DNA of 28,912 nucleotides from CAZRHH01 sp964599885 (GTDB taxonomy: Bacteria > Chloroflexota > Dehalococcoidia > DSTF01 > JACRBR01). Within the stretch, counting starts at the first letter, position 1. Each line of letters starts with the position of its first letter. Shown here one piece after another: positions 23,370-28,912 of the stretch. The DNA is taken from contig CAZRHH010000039.1 of NCBI GenBank assembly GCA_964599885.1, positions 1-28,912 on the forward strand. Direction: 5' to 3'. The notes beneath the pieces are model-generated. The model was not told the origin of the DNA. It was given only the letters and a program-made list of their open reading frames with translations, and did no database searches. The translations under genes were made by a program, and so were the position numbers.

Positions 23370-23392
23370 GTCCCTGAGGGGGAAGGTTTCCG

Positions 23393-23764
23393 TTGAGCTT
23401 CACTGATAAAACACTCGTCTGCCGCGATTGCAAGCAGAACTTCACGTTCACAGCCGGTGAGCAGGAGTTCTACGCGAACAAGGGCTTGCAGAACGAACCG
23501 GTACGCTGCACGTCCTGTCGCTCGAACCGCAAGTCCACGCAGACGCGCGAGCCCGAAGAGGGCTACGTGCGCTATGGCGTGTTCGCCAGTTTTGGCGGAC
23601 GCACTCCGCGCCAGATGCACCCCGCCACGTGCGCCGAGTGCGGGATGATGACCGAGGTGCCGTTCCAGCCGCGCGGCGACCGGCCCGTGTACTGCAGCGC
23701 CTGCTACAGCAAGGTGCGTCCGGCCGAGCCGGCTGGCGGTGACGCCGAGCGCGTCAGCTTCTAG
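23393..23764 (+). CDS. Double zinc-ribbon protein with CxxC-x17-CxxC domain
   Basis: A 123-residue protein with two cysteine-quartet modules. The first, residues 10-42 (CRDC ... CTSC), includes FTFTAGEQEFYANKGLQNEP, typical of the probable zinc-ribbon family zf-trcl. The second, residues 80-104, is exactly CAEC-x17-CSAC. Such proteins are common in Chloroflexota and other environmental bacteria, and their function is unknown; nucleic-acid binding is a guess. The TTG start at 23393 is supported by GGGGGAAGG (23378-23386). It has its own promoter-like sequence and hairpin upstream and a strong terminator after it. Confidence 0.9.
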   Translation: MSFTDKTLVCRDCKQNFTFTAGEQEFYANKGLQNEPVRCTSCRSNRKSTQTREPEEGYVRYGVFASFGGRTPRQMHPATCAECGMMTEVPFQPRGDRPVYCSACYSKVRPAEPAGGDAERVSF

Positions 23765-23783
23765 CGGCACGGTAGACCAATAC

Positions 23784-23816
23784 GAACGGCCCCGGCGCGC
23801 AGTGCCGGGGCCGTTC
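23784..23816. terminator. Bidirectional terminator between convergent genes
   Basis: GAACGGCCCCGGC (23784-23796), a 7-nt loop, then GCCGGGGCCGTTC (23804-23816): a perfect 13-bp stem located 19 nt after the zinc-ribbon stop and 20 nt after the end of nhaA on the other strand. T-runs are minimal on both sides. Its position between converging genes supports a shared terminator. Confidence 0.8.
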
Positions 23817-23836
23817 TTGCGTTCATCGGTTTCGCG

Positions 23837-25150
23837 TTAGAGGGAGTCGGCTGGAGCGTCGGCCGGCGGTTCGTTCGGTGGCGTAGGCAGCAGACGCAGG
23901 AAGGCGAGGCCGGCAACGCCGATCAGCGCTGATCCGGCGAGCACGCCGATCTTCGCCTCTGCGACGAGGCCCGCGTCGTTGAAGGCCAAGTTGGCGATGA
24001 AGATCGAGACAGTAAACCCGATGCCGGCGATCATAGTCACGCCGAGAACCTGCGCCCACGTCACCGACACCGGCAGCGCCGCGACGCCAATACGCACGGC
24101 GATGAACGCGAAGAGCATGATGCCCAGGGGCTTGCCGATCACGAGGCCGAGCGCGACGCCGAGAGACACTGGTGATGAGGCTGCGTCGCGGACCGCATCG
24201 GCGCTCAACTCGACGCCGGCGTTCGCCAGCGCGAAGATCGGGATGATGGCGTACGACGTCCAGCCATGCAGCGCGTGTTCGAGACGATCGAGTACGGGCT
24301 GACGTTCGCGCGATAGCTCCTCCAGTTCGCGCAGCGCCGCGCGGCTGGTCTCCTCCCCTTCGGATGTGCCGGCCAAGCGTCCGGCGCGATGGTTGTCGAG
24401 CAGATCATCCGCTGACTGTTCGAACGTGTTCGGCGCGACGCGCGCACCGATGGGCGTCAGCAGTCCTAGAAGGACACCGGCTACGGTCGCGTGGACGCCG
24501 GATTCGTGTACGGCGACCCAGGCGAACAGGCCAACAACGACGTAGACGGTGACGTCCTTCACGCCAACGCGGCCCAGCACGGAGGCAATAGCGAAGAGTC
24601 CGGCCGCGGCGGCGAGCCATTCGAACGCGAGATCGTCCGTGTAGAAGATGGCGATGACGGCGATGGCGCCGAGATCATCGACGATTGCAAGCGCGAGCAA
24701 GAAGATCTTCAGCGAGAGCGGCACGCGGGGTCCCGCCAGTGACAGGATACCGACAGCGAAGGCGATGTCGGTCGCCATCGGGATGCCCCAGCCGCGGTCA
24801 CCATCGCCGCCGAAATTGAACGCGATGTAGATCGCCGCCGGCACGATCATCCCGCCGAGCGCGGCGGCGACGGGCAGCGCGGCCGTGCGCCGGTCGGCGA
24901 GTTCGCCGCGCAGCAGCTCGCGCTTGATCTCGAGCCCGACGACGAAGAAGAACACGGCCATCAGCGCGTCGTTGACCCAGTCGACGAGCGATAGGTCGAG
25001 CGTGAGGACATCGAAGTCGAGAACGACGCGCGTGTGCCAGAAGTCGCCGTAGGTATCCCCAAAGGGCGCGTTCACCCAGATCAGCGCCGCCGCGGCCGCG
25101 ATGAGCAGCAGGATGCCGCCCGCCGCTTCGGTGTTGAGAAACTCTTGCAC
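23837..25150 (-). CDS. nhaA: Na+/H+ antiporter NhaA
   Basis: NhaA (437 aa from this GTG) exchanges Na+ for H+ across the cytoplasmic membrane. EFLNTEAAGGILLLIAAAAA (helix 1), VFFFVVGLEIKRELLRGEL, PMATDIAFAVGIL with D128, and the ion-binding pair D158-D159 in ALAIVDDLGAIAVIAIFY are diagnostic, and a conserved Lys occurs in GLVIGKPLGI. The GTG at 25150 is the first ATG/GTG/TTG in frame but has no ribosome binding site and lies very close to helix 1. A CTG at 25211-25213, 21 codons upstream, has AAGGGAG 6 nt before it and may be the real start. It is last of three minus-strand genes. Confidence 0.94.
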   Translation of the reverse strand: MQEFLNTEAAGGILLLIAAAAALIWVNAPFGDTYGDFWHTRVVLDFDVLTLDLSLVDWVNDALMAVFFFVVGLEIKRELLRGELADRRTAALPVAAALGGMIVPAAIYIAFNFGGDGDRGWGIPMATDIAFAVGILSLAGPRVPLSLKIFLLALAIVDDLGAIAVIAIFYTDDLAFEWLAAAAGLFAIASVLGRVGVKDVTVYVVVGLFAWVAVHESGVHATVAGVLLGLLTPIGARVAPNTFEQSADDLLDNHRAGRLAGTSEGEETSRAALRELEELSRERQPVLDRLEHALHGWTSYAIIPIFALANAGVELSADAVRDAASSPVSLGVALGLVIGKPLGIMLFAFIAVRIGVAALPVSVTWAQVLGVTMIAGIGFTVSIFIANLAFNDAGLVAEAKIGVLAGSALIGVAGLAFLRLLPTPPNEPPADAPADSL

Positions 25151-25255
25151 CGGCCGGACCAGGATCGCTCTTGTACGTGCGAGCGGTTGTCCACTGGATT
25201 CGACGTTACCCAGCGCAGTCTCCCTTCACGGACTTGCTGTGGAACTATGCCAGAT

Positions 25256-25271
25256 GCGGCCGTGCGGCCGC
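25256..25271 (-). other. Small GC hairpin between the DHS-like gene and nhaA
   Basis: GCGGCC-GTGC-GGCCGC forms a 6-bp perfect stem in the gap after the deoxyhypusine-synthase-like stop. On the minus strand no T-run follows, so it is more likely an mRNA stability or processing element than a terminator. Confidence 0.35.
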
Positions 25272-25277
25272 GCAACG

Positions 25278-26348
25278 CTAGAAGTGATACTTCTCCGAAA
25301 GGTTCACGGACTTGCCGTTGTATATGGCCGTGAGCGTACCATCGTCCTCGTGCCGGTACTCGAAGCATCGCGACGCCTCGCGCGTCGTCAGCAGCGACGA
25401 CGCAATCGCCAGTGAGAGGTTGGAATCGAGAAAGACCTCCGCGGCCTCGACGTTCGGGTCGAACTTCTTCCAGCTAATGCCTTCGGAGATCGTCGAGCCC
25501 GAGAGCGCGCCCGTCTCGGACGGCTCGATGCTGAAGCGCACGGCTTCGGCGTGCCCCTTGCCCTTCGTGAGGAACATGTACGTGCCAATCTGCGACTGCT
25601 GAATGTGGTTCCGCGGAGCGCCGCCGCCGAAGATGACCGTTGACGTCCGTAGACCCACTTCCTCGGCGAGCAGCACGATCGCTGCCATTTCCAGCACGTC
25701 CTGCACGACATCGAACACGATGCGCTTGTTGCCTTCGGCGCGGAACAGGCCGAGATCCATGCCGAGCACCGAGTCACCGATGGCAGGGCAGTACACCGGC
25801 GTCGCGTACTCCGCGGCGGCGGTGAGGATGCCGTTTTGCGAGCCGATCGTCTTGAAATACAGACCCATGCGGTAGATGTACTCGCGGGTCGTCATCGGGC
25901 GATCGGGCAGTGTCTCGGCGAACTCGAAGATCATCGGCTCGACGCGGCGGTAGTCGGCTTCATCGCCGAACGTGTCCCAGAAGCGGTTGACATCCTGCGC
26001 GGCGAGCGCGACATCGTCGGCGTTTACGTGGCCCTGATAGTGGAGGCTGCCGATCGTTTCGAGCATGTCGTGGGTGAGTTGCGCGCCGGTGATGTCCAGC
26101 ACGTCGATGCGGCGCTGTTCGATCAGCGACGCGATTGCCGGGCCGAATCCGAGCGGCACTGGTGCGCCGGCGACGGCGCAGAAGATCACCCGGTTGCGCT
26201 CGATCATCGCGTTCCAGAGATCGATCGCCGTCGAGAGGCGGCGCGGCTGACCGCCGGTGCGGCCGAGCGCGTCGATGAACGAACGCAGCGTCGCGTCCGC
26301 GTGGGGCTGAAAGCGCTGTATTGGTGTCTTGAGGAACTCGCTTGGCAT
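25278..26348 (-). CDS. Deoxyhypusine synthase-like protein
   Basis: This 356-residue protein matches the deoxyhypusine synthase fold family (NAD+- and spermidine-dependent aminobutyl transfer). Features are DVLDITGAQLTHD, the CPAIGDSVLGMDLG block, the GGG of the NAD site (241-243, FGGGAPRNH) and ISWKK (291-295), where K295 aligns with the catalytic lysine of human DHS (SWGK). The human KHH motif reads R246-N247-H248, so the residue aligned with His288 is Asn. Bacteria lack eIF5A, so the substrate is unknown, perhaps a polyamine. ATG at 26348, without a clear Shine-Dalgarno sequence. It lies between a LarA-like gene upstream (70-nt gap) and nhaA. Confidence 0.88.
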   Translation of the reverse strand: MPSEFLKTPIQRFQPHADATLRSFIDALGRTGGQPRRLSTAIDLWNAMIERNRVIFCAVAGAPVPLGFGPAIASLIEQRRIDVLDITGAQLTHDMLETIGSLHYQGHVNADDVALAAQDVNRFWDTFGDEADYRRVEPMIFEFAETLPDRPMTTREYIYRMGLYFKTIGSQNGILTAAAEYATPVYCPAIGDSVLGMDLGLFRAEGNKRIVFDVVQDVLEMAAIVLLAEEVGLRTSTVIFGGGAPRNHIQQSQIGTYMFLTKGKGHAEAVRFSIEPSETGALSGSTISEGISWKKFDPNVEAAEVFLDSNLSLAIASSLLTTREASRCFEYRHEDDGTLTAIYNGKSVNLSEKYHF

Positions 26349-26418
26349 GATGCGGAGGGTATCGAATTGGCCGGTTAGCCGCTGTTCGTGTTCTCTGGGA
26401 CGGGGAGCGCTGCCCGGC

Positions 26419-27786
26419 CTAATTTACGCAGACGATGCAGCAGGCAGCGCCGTGCTGGGCTTCGGCGGCGCGGATGGCGTCCTCGACGGTTGGTGCGGAG
26501 TCGAAGCCGATGCGTTGCGGCACGGCCGCGTCCTGGGCGCCGGCGACGATGACGCGTGACGCGTGCTTGAGGCGCCGGAGCGGGTGCGTCGCGAGGATGC
26601 CATGCACCGGGTGAAACGCTACGCCGTTGCGATAGCGGTCGATGTAGCCGGCGTGCGTGCTGAACTCGTCCGTGAAGCGCGCCATGATCTCGTACGGGTC
26701 GCGCGTCAGCGGCAGCACGCGGTCCCAGACGTCGCGGTAGGACGGGTGATGCTCGTCGTCCCATGTCTCGGGGCACGGCGTGGCGAGGACGACGGTACAG
26801 CCGGGCTTGCCGAGCGCTTCGATGTAGCCGCCGAGGTAGCCGAGCCCGGATGAGACGAGCGTGAGGATCGGGTTCATCGTGCCGAAAACGGCATACGGAC
26901 TCCACGCCGGCAAGCCGTAGACCACGACATCGGCCGGTTCTGCCTGGGAGCGTCGTGGCGGGTTGCGCGACGCCATCACCTCAATCGCGGCGGCGCGCGT
27001 CTCGGTGACGCCGCCCGCCCATATGTGCGCGATCTTCGTCGGACTCGCGAGCACGCACTCGATCTTGTAGAAGCGCTTGGCCATCGATGCCTCAAGATGC
27101 GCGCCCATCTCGTTCAACACGTCGTGCATGCGGTTGTGCAGCACCGACATCGACATGCCGTCGGGATGATGCGTGTGCCGGATCGAGCGCCACGTCGACA
27201 GACCGACGGCGATCGACTTCCAGCCACCGCTGAAACCGAGATGCAGTCCGGCGTTGATGTATACACACAGATCCGCCTCGACGGCGTGCCGGCTGAGTTC
27301 GACGTCGTAGCCGCTAGCCGTCGTGCCATAGTTGATGATGTTCGCAGCGTCCTCCGCGTCGTGGCAGAACAGGCGGTCGCCGAAGCGTTCGACGAGCGAC
27401 GCGCCGATGATCGTCGCGAGTTCGTCGTGCGTGAACTTCCGGTGCAGCGCGTTGGCGCAGATGAGTTGCACGTTCGCTTCATCGACGCCGGCGTCCGCGA
27501 GTTGCGTGAGCACGGCCTCTATCGCGACGCCGCGGATCGGCCCGAACGATGTGACGGTCGGGTCATCAAACGCAATGACAACGCGCGACATCGGCGTCAC
27601 GAGATCGCGGATGCGCGGCATGCCGAGGGGGTGTTCGAGCGCGTCGCGGACGGTCGTTTCGAGATCGTTCACGGGCTGCAACCCACCGCCGGAGCCAGCG
27701 CCGCCGCCTCGCGTGATGACCCGCGTGCGGCTCGGCAGCTCGGCGGTGATCGTGGCTTCGCCGAATGGGAGAGTCTGCTCGCTCAT
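26419..27786 (-). CDS. LarA-like (DUF2088) nickel-pincer racemase homologue
   Basis: A 455-residue homologue of lactate racemase LarA, a superfamily of racemases/epimerases that use the nickel-pincer nucleotide cofactor. ANALHRKFTHDEL (H115) matches the first histidine region. HLGFSGGWK (182-190) matches the cofactor-lysine motif, and H206 lies 16 residues after K190, as in Lactiplantibacillus LarA (K184 to H200). The histidine before GFSGG is two positions nearer than in LarA, where H174 is expected. The C-terminus ends in CCIVCVN. ATG at 27786 is chosen over a GTG at 27804; neither has a strong ribosome binding site. No larB, larC or larE is in the window. Substrate unknown. Confidence 0.85.
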   Translation of the reverse strand: MSEQTLPFGEATITAELPSRTRVITRGGGAGSGGGLQPVNDLETTVRDALEHPLGMPRIRDLVTPMSRVVIAFDDPTVTSFGPIRGVAIEAVLTQLADAGVDEANVQLICANALHRKFTHDELATIIGASLVERFGDRLFCHDAEDAANIINYGTTASGYDVELSRHAVEADLCVYINAGLHLGFSGGWKSIAVGLSTWRSIRHTHHPDGMSMSVLHNRMHDVLNEMGAHLEASMAKRFYKIECVLASPTKIAHIWAGGVTETRAAAIEVMASRNPPRRSQAEPADVVVYGLPAWSPYAVFGTMNPILTLVSSGLGYLGGYIEALGKPGCTVVLATPCPETWDDEHHPSYRDVWDRVLPLTRDPYEIMARFTDEFSTHAGYIDRYRNGVAFHPVHGILATHPLRRLKHASRVIVAGAQDAAVPQRIGFDSAPTVEDAIRAAEAQHGAACCIVCVN

Positions 27787-27848
27787 CGTGCGGAGTGATA
27801 CCACGACGCGGCTCGTCGAGGCCAGCCACGCTGGGGGTTATCGGTTTG

Positions 27849-27876
27849 TTGCGCGCTCGGTGCCTCGTGCTAGGCT
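27849..27876 (+). promoter_or_regulatory. Possible promoter of the PIG-L deacetylase gene
   Basis: TTGCGC (27849-27854) and TAGGCT (27871-27876), 16 nt apart, with a TG one base before the -10 (extended -10 type). The predicted start is about 30 nt before the ATG. Both hexamers are partial matches, in a 127-nt divergent gap shared with the LarA-like gene. Confidence 0.35.
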
Positions 27877-27913
27877 CAAACGGACGGCTTTTGCTCAGAG
27901 ACGGAGGGATTCG

Positions 27914-28750
27914 ATGACGACAGGCGGACTGCTGGCGATATTCGCGCATCCCGACGACGAAACCTTCGGCGTCGGCGGCACGATGGCGCACTACGCCGAG
28001 CGCGGCGTGCCGGTGACGATGGTCTGCGCCACGCGCGGCGAGGTTGGCGAGATCTCGGAGGGCAGCGACGCGACGCCGGAGACGCTTGGTCAGTATCGCG
28101 AGCAGGAACTGCGAGACGCGATGGCGATTCTCGGCGTACACGACGTGCGTTTTCTCGAGTATCGGGATTCCGGCATGTTCGGCACGCCTGAGAACGAAGA
28201 TCGACGGGCGTTTGTGAATGCTCCTGCCGATGCGGTCGTCGAGTCGCTGGTGCGGATGATCCGTGAACGGAAGCCGGACGTCATCGTGACGTGGGATGAA
28301 AGCGGCGGTTACGGGCATCCCGATCACGTTGCCGTACACTTTCACGCTACGGCGGCGTGCGAAGCAGCGGCCGACGGATCGCGGTTCGCATCGGCGGGTG
28401 ACGTCTGGGAGACGCCGCGGTTGTTCTACGTAGCGCTGCCGATGGACGAGTTCGCGAAGATCATGGAGGAAATGCGCGAGGTCGGCAGCGACACGCCGAA
28501 TGTCATTGAGGACGACGAGCGCATGGCGAGCCTGCCGCGCGTCGATCCCAACTGCATTCTCGACGTACTGCCGCACTTCGAACGGAAACTTGAGGCCATG
28601 CTCGCTCACAAGACGCAGATCAGCGACATGGACCCGTTCATGCGGCTGCCGATTGAATCGCAGCGCCGCTTCTTTGGTCGCGAGTACTTCTACCGTGCTC
28701 GTCCTGCACTCAACGACGGTGCGACGATCGACGACATGTTCGCGCCCTAA
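27914..28750 (+). CDS. PIG-L / LmbE-type zinc deacetylase
   Basis: A 278-residue member of the PIG-L (LmbE-like) family, which removes N-acetyl groups from GlcNAc-type substrates (MshB, mycothiol conjugate amidase Mca and bacillithiol BshB enzymes belong here). The metal motif AHPDDE is at residues 11-16 and HPDH at 135-138 (GYGHPDHVAVH). The HKTQISD and REYFYRARP region near the C-terminus is typical of the Mca/MshB-like branch. ATG at 27914 has GGAGG 6 nt upstream; the long open frame back to 27332 is antisense to the LarA-like gene. The substrate cannot be told from the sequence, and no thiol-biosynthesis partners are nearby. Confidence 0.9.
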   Translation: MTTGGLLAIFAHPDDETFGVGGTMAHYAERGVPVTMVCATRGEVGEISEGSDATPETLGQYREQELRDAMAILGVHDVRFLEYRDSGMFGTPENEDRRAFVNAPADAVVESLVRMIRERKPDVIVTWDESGGYGHPDHVAVHFHATAACEAAADGSRFASAGDVWETPRLFYVALPMDEFAKIMEEMREVGSDTPNVIEDDERMASLPRVDPNCILDVLPHFERKLEAMLAHKTQISDMDPFMRLPIESQRRFFGREYFYRARPALNDGATIDDMFAP

Positions 28751-28758
28751 GCCGCGCG

Positions 28759-28912
28759 CTAGGCGGGCGCGATGCCGCCCGTCTGCGGCCGGACGCGGAA
28801 TGCGTGCTTGCGCCGTGGTGCCGGTTCGGCGTCGTTCGTAACGGGCCGGCGTTCGTACCGGGCGACGCGTTGGTACGCGCGCGCGCGTACCGGGGCCGGT
28901 CGCGGCTCAGGT
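28759..28912 (-). CDS. Possible 3' end of a minus-strand gene (partial)
   Basis: On the minus strand a frame is open from the window edge to a TAG at 28759-28761 (50 codons). The product is rich in Arg, Pro and Ala and ends RVRPQTGGIAPA. Third codon positions are mostly G or C, as in neighbouring genes, and the stop sits just after the PIG-L end in a convergent layout. In GC-rich DNA such an open frame can be accidental, and no domain is recognised. Confidence 0.3.
   Translation of the reverse strand, partial: PEPRPAPVRARAYQRVARYERRPVTNDAEPAPRRKHAFRVRPQTGGIAPA
28764..28781. terminator. Short hairpin after the PIG-L gene
   Basis: CGGGCG-CGATGC-CGCCCG forms a 6-bp stem 13 nt after the stop, with no T-run. 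A weak terminator candidate, and possibly the shared end of a converging gene. Confidence 0.35.
28872..28891. repeat. Perfect 20-bp palindrome with alternating GC core
   Basis: GGTACGCGCGCGCGCGTACC is a perfect palindrome whose centre is (CG)n. Another CGTACC occurs at 28854-28859. It lies inside the possible partial gene, so it may simply reflect Arg/Ala codons, but the symmetry is exact. Confidence 0.7.

Noticed and set aside
23251..23392. tRNA-like folding in the murJ-zinc-ribbon gap
   Set aside because: No T-loop or A/B box consensus and no cloverleaf; the stems are better explained as promoter repeat and terminator.
24491..24742. Plus-strand small open frames under nhaA
   Set aside because: Antisense to clear NhaA membrane helices; no supporting features.
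27332..27913. N-terminal extension of the PIG-L gene by 194 codons
   Set aside because: Antisense to the LarA-like gene. The real start at 27914 has GGAGG at 6 nt and the family begins there.

Overview
The window is a high-GC bacterial chromosome segment dominated by one very long, almost gapless translation gene cluster on the + strand (positions 1 to about 20170), followed by a short mixed-strand accessory region. The cluster carries the str/S10/spc/alpha order: fusA (5' end cut off by the window), rpsJ, rplC, rplD, rplW, rplB, rpsS, rplV, rpsC, rplP, rpmC, rpsQ, rplN, rplX, rplE, rpsN, rpsH, rplF, rplR, rpsE, rpmD, rplO, secY, adk, map, infA, rpmJ, rpsM, rpsK, rpsD, rpoA, rplQ, truA, rplM, rpsI. 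Most neighbours are 0 to 22 nt apart or overlap by 1, 4 or 17 nt. A strong hairpin terminator after rpsI ends it.

The organism is not certain. High GC, the infA-rpmJ-rpsM-rpsK-rpsD-rpoA-rplQ-truA-rplM-rpsI order, zinc-type S14/L36/S4/L24, a short LID-less adenylate kinase, absence of tuf between fusA and rpsJ, and the neighbouring deoxyhypusine-synthase-like, LarA-like and CxxC-x17-CxxC genes together suggest Chloroflexota (perhaps Dehalococcoidia-like). This is inference from gene content only.

Two properties of the cluster stand out. Five ribosomal proteins (S3, S17, L15, L13 and the separately encoded S20) carry long low-complexity C-terminal extensions, some built from DNA-level repeats, and RpoA has a tail after its C-terminal domain. 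The few long intercistronic gaps (rpsN-rpsH, map-infA, rpsM-rpsK, rpsD-rpoA) each contain clear inverted repeats and are the best places to look for local control. A promoter-like sequence precedes infA.

After the cluster come, in order: a 16-cysteine cytosolic copper-storage-like four-helix protein (minus), rpsT (minus, TTG start, good promoter), a 364-nt divergent intergenic region with several short repeats, murJ (plus), a leader with promoter and intrinsic-terminator-like hairpin in front of a double zinc-ribbon protein (plus), a shared bidirectional terminator, then a minus-strand set consisting of a LarA-like nickel-enzyme homologue, a deoxyhypusine-synthase-like protein and the Na+/H+ antiporter NhaA, and finally a PIG-L/LmbE-type deacetylase (plus). 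A possible partial minus-strand gene enters from the right edge.

I saw no rRNA, tRNA, CRISPR array, insertion sequence or phage gene. No clearly new multi-gene system is evident. The most interesting leads are the decorated ribosomal proteins, the structured gaps, the possible attenuator or small RNA at 23278-23369, and the altered active-site residues in the LarA-like and deoxyhypusine-synthase-like proteins.
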